Assembly: GCA_945861875.1 (NCBI GenBank)
Contig: CAMAWC010000032.1
Coordinates: 1 to 39,909 of the forward strand
Source: Bordetella parapertussis
GTDB lineage: Bacteria; Pseudomonadota; Gammaproteobacteria; Burkholderiales; SG8-39
Length of the DNA: 39,909 bases
Reading direction: 5' to 3'
The translations under genes were made by a program, and so were the position numbers. Shown piece after piece: positions 11,170-18,065 of this stretch; position 1 is the first letter of the stretch; each line of letters opens with the position of its first letter. The notes beneath the pieces were generated by a model, which was not told the origin of the DNA, searched no databases, and was given only the letters and a program-made list of their open reading frames with translations.

Positions 11170-11648
11170 TGGCCGCACGTTCTTTCAAGTTCTCGGTCAA
11201 CGGCGTCGCGCGCGAACTGCAGTCCGAGGAAGACACCCCGCTCGTCTACGTACTGCGCAACGACATCGACCTGAAAGGCACGCGCTTCGGCTGCGGCGTC
11301 AACCAGTGCGGCGCCTGCCATGTGCTCATCGACGGTCATTCGGTGCCGTCCTGCGACACCCCGGTATGGGCGGCGGAGGGAAAAAATGTCGTCACCGTCG
11401 AAGGGCTGGCAAAGGACAACGTCCTGCACCCGCTGCAACAGGCGTTCATAGACGAGCAGGCGGCGCAGTGCGGCTATTGCATTTCGGGCATCCTCATCAC
11501 CGCCTCGGCGCTGCTGGACAAGAATCCGCAACCGAGCGAAGCCGAGGTGCGCGCAGCCCTCGACAAGCACCTGTGCCGTTGCGGCAGCCACAACCGCATC
11601 GTGCGCGCGGTGTTGCGCGCGGCGGAAAACATGGGGGTGGCGGCATGA
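11169..11648 (+). CDS. (2Fe-2S)-binding small subunit of a xanthine-dehydrogenase-family hydroxylase
   Basis: 159 residues. The N-terminal plant-type ferredoxin cluster is CGVNQCGACHVLIDGHSVPSC; the second cluster is CGYC plus CRC in the helical domain. This matches the electron-transfer subunit of isoquinoline 1-oxidoreductase or nicotinate dehydrogenase type enzymes. The start overlaps the Bug stop codon by one base. Electrons pass from the Mo centre through the two clusters. No FAD subunit or cytochrome c subunit gene is adjacent, so the acceptor is not encoded here. Confidence 0.93.
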   Translation: MAARSFKFSVNGVARELQSEEDTPLVYVLRNDIDLKGTRFGCGVNQCGACHVLIDGHSVPSCDTPVWAAEGKNVVTVEGLAKDNVLHPLQQAFIDEQAAQCGYCISGILITASALLDKNPQPSEAEVRAALDKHLCRCGSHNRIVRAVLRAAENMGVAA

Positions 11649-11866
11649 GCCACCCGGCGAGGGCTGCCGTAGGGCGGAAGAGGGGGCCCGGCCCCAGCCG
11701 GGGATCTGACCCCGCAGGCAGCCATGGGCGGCCTGCAGCCCTTTGCGGCCGAACTCGGGTCGCATCCCCATCCTTCGGCTGGGGGCCCTGCTCCGCCTCA
11801 TCGGCCGCCCCGCGCAGCGGGATCGACGGAAAGGCAAATGCCGCCAGACGCCGACAGGAACACACT
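11649..11866. repeat. Structured non-coding insertion between the two hydroxylase subunit genes
   Basis: About 220 bp of nested inverted repeats. The arms GGGCCCGGCCCCAGCCG (11685-11701) and CGGCTGGGGGCCC (11776-11788) pair, with GCAGGC/GCCTGC inside and GGGCGG/CCGCCCC outside. Partner subunit genes of this family normally abut. The block is bounded by near-identical gene edges, GTGGCGGCATGA ending the small subunit and GCGGCGGCATGA at the large-subunit start (11 of 12 identical). No family A-D motif is recognised. It looks like an insertion that left both genes intact. Confidence 0.6.
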
Positions 11867-11902
11867 ATGAACAAGTTCGCACGTTCGGAGGCGGCGGCAT
11901 GA
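11867..11902 (+). CDS. Possible leader mini-ORF overlapping the large-subunit start
   Basis: Eleven codons (MNKFARSEAAA) preceded by AGGA. The TGA overlaps the ATG of the large subunit in the arrangement ATGA. It may deliver ribosomes to the hydroxylase gene across the insertion. Its end (EAAA then stop) resembles the end of the small subunit (GVAA then stop), so it could be a remnant of the original gene junction. Expression is unproven. Confidence 0.35.
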   Translation: MNKFARSEAAA

Positions 11903-14067
11903 ACCTCGCATTCAAACTGGCGCAAATGGATCCCAGCATCCCCAAGCTGCCCGGCAGCCTGCACGTCAACCGCCGCCTCGGGCAATGGCTCAAATTCCAC
12001 GCCGACGGCCGCGTGTCTGTGTACTCCGGCAAGGTCGAAATCGGCCAGGGCATCGTCACCGCCCTGGCGCAAATCGCCGCCGAAGAACTCGACCTGACCC
12101 TTGCACGCGTGCGCATGGTGCCCGCCTGCACCGCCACCAGCCCGGACGAGCAGGTCACCTCGGGCAGCATGTCGGTGCAGGAATCGGGCACCGCGCTGCG
12201 CCACGCCTGCGCCGAGGCGCGGGCGATTTATCTCGAAGCCGCGGCGACGCGGCTGGAAGTGCCGCTGGCCGACCTCGAGGTGGAAGACGGCGTGATACGC
12301 GTACGCGGCACCGACAAGCAAACCAGCTACTGGGACCTCGCCGACGACGACTTGCTCGATCGTGAAGCGACCGGCCTGGTGGCACCAAAAATCGCCGGTG
12401 CGCACCATATCGTCGGCAGCGCGGTTCAGCGCTTCGACATTCCGGACAAGGTGACAGGCAAGCCGCGCTTTGTGCACGACATGGTGCTGCCCGGCATGCT
12501 CTACGGCCGCGTGGCAAGGCCACCGTCGCCCGACGCGGAACTGATCGATGTCGATCTTGCCGCGGTCAATGCGCTGCCAGGCGTGGTCGCCACGGTGCGC
12601 GACGGGCGCTTTCTCGGTGTCATCGCCGAGCGCGAAGAGCTGGTCGTCAAGGCGCTGAAAAAACTCATCGCCGCAGCGCGCTGGCGCGAAACGGCCTCGC
12701 TGCCCGACATGCACGACTTGCCGGCCTTTCTCAAATCACAGCCGGTACAGACCACGCTGGTCGCCGAGAAAAAATCGGAGACCCCGCCGCCCCCTGCGGC
12801 GAAAACCTTCGCCGCGGCCTACGCGCGCCCCTTCCTCGCCCACGCCTCCATCGGCCCGTCCTGCGCCATCGCAAAATGGAATGTCGAAACCGTGGAAGTG
12901 TGGACGCACAGCCAGGGCATTTACAACCTGCGCACCGACCTTGCCATGGCGCTCTCGCGCCCGGCCGAGAGTATCGTCGTGCAACACGTCGAGGGTTCGG
13001 GCTGCTACGGCCACAACCCGGCCGACGACGTCGCCTACGACGCGGTGCTGCTGGCGCGCGCCGTGCCAGGCAAGCCGGTGCAAATGCAATGGACGCGCGA
13101 GGACGAACTGGGCTGGGCGCCCTTTGGCGCGGCGATGGCGGTGGAACTCAAGGCCGAAATCGCCGCCGACGGGCGCGTCAGCAACTGGCACCACGAAATA
13201 TGGTCCAACGGCCACGGCACCCGACCCGGCCGCGCCAAAACACCGGCCATGCTCGCCGCCTCGCACCTGGAAAAGCCCTTTGAGCGCCTGATCGCCGTCA
13301 ATGCCGCGCTGGCGGCCGGCGGCGGTTCGGAGCGCAATTCGGTGCCGCTGTACAACTTCGACAACTGGGAGGCGGTCAACCACCGCCTGCTCACCATGCC
13401 GATACGCACCTCGGCGCTGCGCTCGCTAGGCGGCCATTGCAATGTCTTTGCCATCGAGTCCTTTCTCGACGAAATCGCGCTGGAGCTGGGCGTCGATCCG
13501 CTCGAGTACCGCCTGCGCCACCTCGAAGACCCGCGCGGCTGCGCCGTGCTCGAAGCGGCGGCAAAAATGTCCGGCTGGGCCCGGCGTAACGAGGGTAAAA
13601 AAACCGAAGGCCGCGGCATGGGCATCGCCTTCGCCAAATACAAAAACAGCAGCGCCTACTGTGCGGTGGTGGCGCAAATCGACGCCGGTCGCGAAGTGCG
13701 TGTTGAAAAACTCTGGATCGCGGTGGACGTAGGCCTGGTCATCAACCCGGACGGCGTGCGCAACCAGATCGAAGGCGGCGCCATCCAGACGGTAAGCTGG
13801 ACGCTCAAGGAAGCGGTGCGCTTCGACCGCACCCGCGTTGAGAGCAACACCTGGGAAACCTATCCGATACTGAAATTCTCGGAAGTGCCCAAGGTGGAAG
13901 TCGAGCTCATCAACCGCACTGACGAAAAATCCGTCGGCGCCGGCGAAGCCACCCACGGACCGGTGGCCGCCGCCATTGGCAACGCCGTGTTTGACGCGCT
14001 GGGTGTGCGCGTGCGCAGCATGCCGCTCACCGCCGAAGCCATCACCAAGGCGGCGCTGGCCGAGTAG
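11899..14067 (+). CDS. Molybdopterin-binding large subunit, isoquinoline 1-oxidoreductase/nicotinate dehydrogenase type
   Basis: 722 residues from the ATG at 11899, preceded by GGAGG 8 nt upstream; longer frames would translate the insertion. Family features are KVEIGQGIVTALAQIAAEEL, the Moco-contact region SGCYGHNPADD, and VGAGEATHGPVAAAI, whose Glu683 corresponds to the catalytic base of xanthine dehydrogenase. The enzyme hydroxylates a C-H next to a ring nitrogen, or an aldehyde, using water oxygen. With the 2Fe-2S subunit it forms a two-component enzyme. No Tat signal is visible, so it appears cytoplasmic. The linked Bug receptor implies an imported small acid or N-heteroaromatic compound; the precise substrate is unknown. 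Confidence 0.9.
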   Translation: MNLAFKLAQMDPSIPKLPGSLHVNRRLGQWLKFHADGRVSVYSGKVEIGQGIVTALAQIAAEELDLTLARVRMVPACTATSPDEQVTSGSMSVQESGTALRHACAEARAIYLEAAATRLEVPLADLEVEDGVIRVRGTDKQTSYWDLADDDLLDREATGLVAPKIAGAHHIVGSAVQRFDIPDKVTGKPRFVHDMVLPGMLYGRVARPPSPDAELIDVDLAAVNALPGVVATVRDGRFLGVIAEREELVVKALKKLIAAARWRETASLPDMHDLPAFLKSQPVQTTLVAEKKSETPPPPAAKTFAAAYARPFLAHASIGPSCAIAKWNVETVEVWTHSQGIYNLRTDLAMALSRPAESIVVQHVEGSGCYGHNPADDVAYDAVLLARAVPGKPVQMQWTREDELGWAPFGAAMAVELKAEIAADGRVSNWHHEIWSNGHGTRPGRAKTPAMLAASHLEKPFERLIAVNAALAAGGGSERNSVPLYNFDNWEAVNHRLLTMPIRTSALRSLGGHCNVFAIESFLDEIALELGVDPLEYRLRHLEDPRGCAVLEAAAKMSGWARRNEGKKTEGRGMGIAFAKYKNSSAYCAVVAQIDAGREVRVEKLWIAVDVGLVINPDGVRNQIEGGAIQTVSWTLKEAVRFDRTRVESNTWETYPILKFSEVPKVEVELINRTDEKSVGAGEATHGPVAAAIGNAVFDALGVRVRSMPLTAEAITKAALAE

Positions 14068-14082
14068 CTCATCAGGTCAATT

Positions 14083-14117
14083 GGCTGGAAAGCCGCACCA
14101 GACGGGCATTTCCAGCC
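14083..14117. repeat. Family D hairpin repeat, copy 1
   Basis: Begins GGCTGGAAAGCC and ends TTTCCAGCC, with CCAGACGGGC inside. It lies 15 bp after the hydroxylase stop and 7 bp before a family B repeat. Confidence 0.8.
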
Positions 14118-14124
14118 ATTGCCT

Positions 14125-14153
14125 GTCATTGCGAGCGCAGCGAAGCAATCTCG
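14125..14153. repeat. Family B repeat, half element
   Basis: Begins GTCATTGCGAGCGCAGCGAA and continues to AATCTCG. Only one arm is present, unlike the paired copies at 17939 and 25014. It follows a family D copy, forming a D-B composite. Confidence 0.8.
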
Positions 14154-14186
14154 TCGTCTCCATGAAGGCGCCAGAACCAACCGGAG

Positions 14187-15041
14187 TCAGGCGAGCTTTA
14201 GCGCCTTAAGCCAAGCACTTACCTGACGGAATGCATCGGTTCGGATTTGATCGGGGGTCATCTCACCTAGCGCATCAGAGCCTTCAACAAAAAGTCTTAC
14301 CGTCTCTGGTCCAAAGGCATTCTCACTATTGAATTTGCCTGCGATATTGGCGTAGCCCTCGCGCGCAACAGGATCTTCAAGCAATTTAGCGCATTCCGCC
14401 GCCAACGCGTCGATACCTTCTTTGTAGTTCCGAATGCAGAAATAGATGTCATAGGCATCTTTTTTCTTGTCGCGCTGAACCAGCGCATAGCCCTTCATGA
14501 CCAGTAACGCCGGAATGGAGGCAACCAGCATTTCGACTTGGTTTTTGCGTCCGTCGGGCATTGTGCCAGCAATCATCATCTTGAGATTGTTGTGCAGTGC
14601 GATTGCCCCGCCGTCAATTTCCTGTACGCGCAGGCCTTCAACCAGTTGGGGTCTATTTTTGACCGTTCTTGCCCCTTTTGGCATAAGCAAATCTACGACC
14701 ACGGCGATAGGCGCGGCACCGTCATTAAGATCGACTGTTCGCCTGAGTTGAAATGGCTTAAGTCCCTCGACATTTCGCTGAAAACCAGCAGCGTCCAGCT
14801 TTTCGATGAGTTCGGCATACCCATGAGCCGCGAGCTTTTCCGTATCCAGATCAAGATCAATGTCCAGCGACCCGATGTGCCCGGGATTCGCCCCCGGCAA
14901 CAACAAAGCAGGTACGGAACCACCAATCACGACGATGGCATCGCGATGCGTGCCAAGAACCTGTCCAATCTCCAAAAGCACAGCATGGGCGGCGCGCGCA
15001 CCGCGATCATCGTAATCCGTGGCGACTGAGGGCTCGCTCAT
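14187..15041 (-). CDS. AbiEii-like nucleotidyltransferase toxin
   Basis: 284 residues. The N-terminal nucleotidyltransferase motif GGS (40-42) is followed by a D-x-D pair (Asp60, Asp62), typical of the AbiEii/AbiGii toxin group of the DNA polymerase beta superfamily. These type IV toxins modify nucleic-acid targets (tRNA in studied cases) and cause growth arrest or phage abortive infection. The ATG overlaps the stop of the upstream gene by 4 bp, the usual antitoxin-toxin coupling. Sequence around it is less GC-rich than the metabolic genes, which fits transfer. Target and activity are inferred. Confidence 0.8.
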   Translation of the reverse strand: MSEPSVATDYDDRGARAAHAVLLEIGQVLGTHRDAIVVIGGSVPALLLPGANPGHIGSLDIDLDLDTEKLAAHGYAELIEKLDAAGFQRNVEGLKPFQLRRTVDLNDGAAPIAVVVDLLMPKGARTVKNRPQLVEGLRVQEIDGGAIALHNNLKMMIAGTMPDGRKNQVEMLVASIPALLVMKGYALVQRDKKKDAYDIYFCIRNYKEGIDALAAECAKLLEDPVAREGYANIAGKFNSENAFGPETVRLFVEGSDALGEMTPDQIRTDAFRQVSAWLKALKLA

Positions 15042-16168
15042 TGCAGGCCTCTAAAAATCGGATCGATTTTCTGCTCACGCAAAAAATCAGCCGCCTCGCT
15101 CCCGCGCTCACCCGACACAGCAAGATCAAGATAGGTTTGTACCAGACCGGTGCAGCGCAGTCCCTCCTTAGGCTCAAGCGCCTCCTGGAATACGCCTTCA
15201 TCTTTCACCAGATCTATGGTCACGTTTTCACCCTTGGTGGCAGGCTCGAGCTTAAGGTGATTTTTTAGGAGTTCTTCACCATACGCATTAGCGTAAAAAT
15301 ACTCACCCGCAACTCGTGCGAAGGGGGCAATCCATCTCGCAGCGGAATACGAACTCAACAAAATACGTGCTCTCTGGTCGATCAACGCATTGTTCAGATT
15401 CGCCATAGCCAGAACCCCATGTAGGGCTTCCTGCAGTTCGTTACCGTGCAGCACGGTGTAATAACGATTGCGCACACCTTTCGGTGGTTTGTACGCGAGT
15501 TTCCAGGCATCGAGTAGCGTGTACGGCCTGGCAAGACGCACTCCTCCCCAGCTGCCCGACCCCCACTCGCGATCGAGCAAGCCTTTGCGCACATTGCTAA
15601 CCAGACCATAGCTAACTCCCGAGCGCTCGGCGAGTTCCGCGACCTTCCACTCACGCAAAGGATCGGCAAACATCACATGCAACACCCGTGCCGCTTTAGG
15701 GGCAAAAAGCGAGCGTTGTTCCCGCTTTACCCGGAACGGGTTTTTCGCGACGCTCTTTTCGATATACGCCGTGCCGAACGCCAAACGGCAATTCCCAGCG
15801 AGGTCAGCGTAGCCGACACCCAACTCCTTGCAGATTTCACCCGAGTCAGATGAAATGAACGGCGCAATCACCACCGCGTAGGTATGCCCGGCCGAGTTTA
15901 ATTGCTTAGCGTATTCCTTGGCCTGCAAAGCCGCCATACGGATGTTCCGCGGTTGACCATTGGACTTGACCTCGCAGACCAAGGTCCAACTCTGATCTCC
16001 AACCCCAAGTTGGATTACAAAATCGGTGCGTCGACCTGCTACGTTCTTTTCAACCGCCCGGCTTTCGACGAGCAATTGCAGCGGTGACAGCAAATCACGT
16101 ATTTGCTGTTCAGCATGCATTTCCAGATCGCTGTCAAAATTTCTCATTAAATTAGTAATTTTCAGCAT
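15038..16168 (-). CDS. AbiEi-like antitoxin with an N-terminal PD-(D/E)xK-like domain
   Basis: 376 residues. Residues 17-100 read like a restriction-endonuclease fold, with Asp49 (RRTDFVI), Glu66 and Lys68 (VCEVKSN) in the D...ExK order and Gln82 in the next helix. Residues 118-128 contain GYADLAGNCRL. A winged helix-turn-helix follows at about 158-200 (WKVAELAERSGVSYGLVSNV). The C-terminal part resembles the AbiEi antitoxin region. It probably represses its own promoter: a perfect palindrome covers the start codon and a second lies 66 bp upstream. No Shine-Dalgarno is visible; an in-frame Met at 16147 is an alternative start. Whether the nuclease-like part cuts DNA is unknown. Confidence 0.75.
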   Translation of the reverse strand: MLKITNLMRNFDSDLEMHAEQQIRDLLSPLQLLVESRAVEKNVAGRRTDFVIQLGVGDQSWTLVCEVKSNGQPRNIRMAALQAKEYAKQLNSAGHTYAVVIAPFISSDSGEICKELGVGYADLAGNCRLAFGTAYIEKSVAKNPFRVKREQRSLFAPKAARVLHVMFADPLREWKVAELAERSGVSYGLVSNVRKGLLDREWGSGSWGGVRLARPYTLLDAWKLAYKPPKGVRNRYYTVLHGNELQEALHGVLAMANLNNALIDQRARILLSSYSAARWIAPFARVAGEYFYANAYGEELLKNHLKLEPATKGENVTIDLVKDEGVFQEALEPKEGLRCTGLVQTYLDLAVSGERGSEAADFLREQKIDPIFRGLQ

Positions 16169-16243
16169 TTGCTGAAAATACTACTTATATTGCCAATTGG
16201 CAACAATTAATACTAAAACTATCTATTTCAGCAACTGCTGAAA
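16159..16243 (-). promoter_or_regulatory. Twin palindromic operators of the AbiE-like locus
   Basis: TTTTCAGCATTTGCTGAAAA (16159-16178) is a perfect palindrome across the antitoxin start codon. TTTCAGCA-AC-TGCTGAAA (16226-16243) repeats the same arms. Between them is a different perfect palindrome, TTGCCAATTGGCAA (16190-16203). Centres of the two like sites are 66 bp apart, about six helical turns. Such twin sites are typical of autoregulated antitoxins. Confidence 0.7.
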
Positions 16244-16723
16244 ATTGATTAACTGCTATTAATTGAGCTAGTAATTAGTAGAATCAGAAATTTAACCCAT
16301 AAAATACAATCAATTATGATAAGTAGTAGTTCACCAATGCTTCCAGCCAGCACCAATCAGACACAAACTAGCTACTGCTAAAAACCAGCCTATTAGCAAG
16401 CCTCAAGCTAACAACGAAACTACCAGGACTAGACAAAGACCCCCGCTTGACTCAAACACGCTTGGGATTTGTGGCTAAACGCACTAGGGGCAAAAAGCCG
16501 AATATTCGCCCTCAATCGAGCACTATCAGCCCCCGTACAATCTGCGTCCGAAGTAGCACATTTCCGCCGCACCGCTCACCACTGGGGCCGTTATCAGAAC
16601 GGTTCCGGCAAGACATCCGACGGGATCAATCGGCTGAAAACCCGCGCCAGACGGGCGTTTCCAGTCGATGTACCCGGTGCGATCGCGTGCCAGGGAAAGT
16701 AGGTAGAACATCAACCGGCCCTA
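16244..16723. other. Gene-free, partly AT-rich spacer between the two toxin-antitoxin loci
   Basis: To about 16440 the sequence is clearly AT-rich, rich in TAGTA/ATTAAT motifs, with no convincing gene. From 16440 to 16723 it returns to high GC and includes a family D repeat (16632-16666, beginning GGCTGAAAA and ending TTTCCAGTC). Short frames here have no recognisable protein features. It may be remnant sequence of an acquired island. Confidence 0.6.
16632..16666. repeat. Family D hairpin repeat, copy 2 (diverged)
   Basis: Shares the inner CCCGCGCCAGACGGGC block with the copy at 17894 and the TTTCCAG terminal arm with the copy at 14083. It has no adjacent family B element. Confidence 0.7.
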
Positions 16724-16775
16724 TTGCTTTAATAGAAATAAAGATGATATATTGTTTCTATAGAAATATTTCTAT
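16724..16775 (+). promoter_or_regulatory. Promoter and operator half-sites of the Xre/RES locus
   Basis: TTGCTT (16724-16729) and TATATT (16748-16753) are 18 bp apart. The perfect palindrome TTTCTATAGAAA (16755-16766) is flanked by further half-sites, ATAGAAAT (16732-16739) and ATTTCTAT (16768-16775). Repeated half-sites across the -10 and start region fit cooperative autorepression by the Xre antitoxin. Confidence 0.6.
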
Positions 16776-16806
16776 CTACCCAGGATCTACCCAGGATCTA
16801 CCCAGG
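16774..16806 (+). repeat. Three perfect 11-bp tandem repeats in the Xre leader
   Basis: The unit ATCTACCCAGG occurs three times without change, between the operator and the antitoxin start codon. The period is close to one DNA turn. Copy-number change would alter the leader by 11-nt steps. Confidence 0.95.
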
Positions 16807-16822
16807 AACCATATTCATTGCC

Positions 16823-17212
16823 ATGAACGGCACCCGCACCAAACCCGCCCCGCTCCCAGCCGCTTCGGCCGAGCGCGCCGTATTGTCCAAGGCCGTGATC
16901 AGGGTGGCCGGCCTGATGGAAATAAGCCAGGGTTTGGTTGCCGACACGCTTGGGGTCAGCCGCCCCACCGCCTCGCGCCTGTTTGGCGGCAAATACCTGC
17001 TCGACCCGGCGCGCAAGGAATGGGAGATGGGTGCGCTGCTGGTGCGCGTGTTCCGCTCGCTCAATTCCATTGTCGGCTCGGACGACAAGGCGCGCGACTG
17101 GCTCAACAGCCCCAATCTTGCGTTGGGCAAGCGACCGATCGAACTGCTCCCCAGCGCCGAAGGGCTGGTACGTGTCCTCCACTACCTGGACACCGCGCGC
17201 GGTCGCATCTAA
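16823..17212 (+). CDS. Xre/MbcA/ParS-type antitoxin (DUF2384)
   Basis: 129 residues with a helix-turn-helix (GLVADTLGVSRPTASRLFGG, near 36-55) and a C-terminal toxin-binding region: DKARDWLNSPNLALGKRPIELLPS is the DUF2384 signature. It pairs with the RES-domain gene that begins inside its 3' end. It neutralises the toxin and probably represses the promoter through the TTTCTATAGAAA sites. No standard Shine-Dalgarno stands before the ATG; the nearest AGGA is 15 nt upstream, at the end of the tandem repeats. Confidence 0.88.
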   Translation: MNGTRTKPAPLPAASAERAVLSKAVIRVAGLMEISQGLVADTLGVSRPTASRLFGGKYLLDPARKEWEMGALLVRVFRSLNSIVGSDDKARDWLNSPNLALGKRPIELLPSAEGLVRVLHYLDTARGRI

Positions 17213-17879
17213 GGCGGCGTCCTGCACGCTACCACTGTGGCGTGCGGTGGAAGCGCAGCACGTCGTCTCTACCATGCGCCTCGTTGATGGCCTCGCCGAG
17301 CAGGAAGTGCTGGAAGGTATTCTTGAGCGGACCAAACCCGCCCTGCCCGCTGAAGCGAAAGGAATCGACTACCTGCTAATCACGCCCTTTCGTTACCCGC
17401 CCACCGGGTCTGGTTCGCGCTTTCGTGCCGTAACGGACGCTGGCGTCTTCTATGGTGCTGAAGAACGCCGAACCGCCTGCGCCGAAGTGGGTTACTGGCG
17501 CTGGCGCTTTTTGATGGACAGCCCGGGCCTCGCCGACCTGGGGTCGGTGCCACATACCCTGTTCAAAGTGAAGGCAGAGACGACCGCCATAGATTTACGG
17601 GCAAAGCCTTTTGCCGCGCAGTCGCGTCGCTGGACAGCGCTGAACGACTATCGCTCAACGCAGCATATTGCGCAGCTTGCCCGCCAAGCCGGCGTGGGCA
17701 TGATCCGCTACCAGTCGGTACGCGACCCGGGCAAGGGTGGCTGCGCGGCCCTGCTCACACCTGAAGCCTTCGTGTCACCACGCCGGCCGCTGGACAAACA
17801 GACCTGGCTGCTCACGGTGACGCGCGCCTTCTCGACGTGGCAGCGCGACGACGAAAATTTCGAGTTCGTCTGGACTTAG
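17172..17879 (+). CDS. RES-domain toxin
   Basis: No ATG exists in the right place. A GTG at 17172, with GAAGGG 7 nt upstream, is the best start (235 residues) and overlaps the antitoxin gene by 41 bp. RES features are LWRAVEAQHVVST near the N-terminus and FRAVTDAGVFYGAEE followed by ACAEVGYWRWRF. Characterised RES toxins degrade or ADP-ribosylate NAD-related targets and halt growth. The pairing with an Xre/DUF2384 antitoxin is the standard arrangement. The start is the main uncertainty; the first internal Met (17273) would remove the conserved LWR segment. Confidence 0.82.
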   Translation: MSSTTWTPRAVASKAASCTLPLWRAVEAQHVVSTMRLVDGLAEQEVLEGILERTKPALPAEAKGIDYLLITPFRYPPTGSGSRFRAVTDAGVFYGAEERRTACAEVGYWRWRFLMDSPGLADLGSVPHTLFKVKAETTAIDLRAKPFAAQSRRWTALNDYRSTQHIAQLARQAGVGMIRYQSVRDPGKGGCAALLTPEAFVSPRRPLDKQTWLLTVTRAFSTWQRDDENFEFVWT

Positions 17880-17893
17880 TCACGCCCCGAGCC

Positions 17894-17928
17894 GGCTGGA
17901 AACCCGCGCCAGACGGGCATCTCCAGCC
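17894..17928. repeat. Family D hairpin repeat, copy 3
   Basis: Begins GGCTGGAAACCC and ends ATCTCCAGCC with inner CCAGACGGGC. It lies 10 bp before a paired family B element, repeating the D-B composite seen at 14083-14153. Confidence 0.8.
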
Positions 17929-17938
17929 ATATATGGCC

Positions 17939-18025
17939 GTCATTGCGAGCGCAGCGAAGCAATCTCGCAACCTTGCGGAGTACGTCGCGAGAACGACAAG
18001 ATTGCTTCGCTGCGCTCGCAATGAC
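17939..18025. repeat. Family B inverted-repeat element, paired copy
   Basis: Left arm begins GTCATTGCGAGCGCAGCGAA; the right arm is its near-perfect complement, ending GCGCTCGCAATGAC. The inner region also pairs (CTCGCAACC, GTCGCGAG). It ends 40 bp before the gamma-glutamyltransferase start and occupies much of its upstream region. Confidence 0.9.
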
Positions 18026-18065
18026 AGGCTTCGATGCAATAGCGGTTGCAGATAGAATCGGACGC

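Noticed and set aside
11497-12714. 405-codon minus-strand frame across the hydroxylase genes
   Set aside because: It is antisense to the 2Fe-2S and molybdenum subunits and crosses the hairpin insertion.
16447-16822. Possible gene in the spacer before the Xre antitoxin
   Set aside because: Frames here lack recognisable domains and ribosome-binding sites and run through a family D repeat and the Xre promoter.
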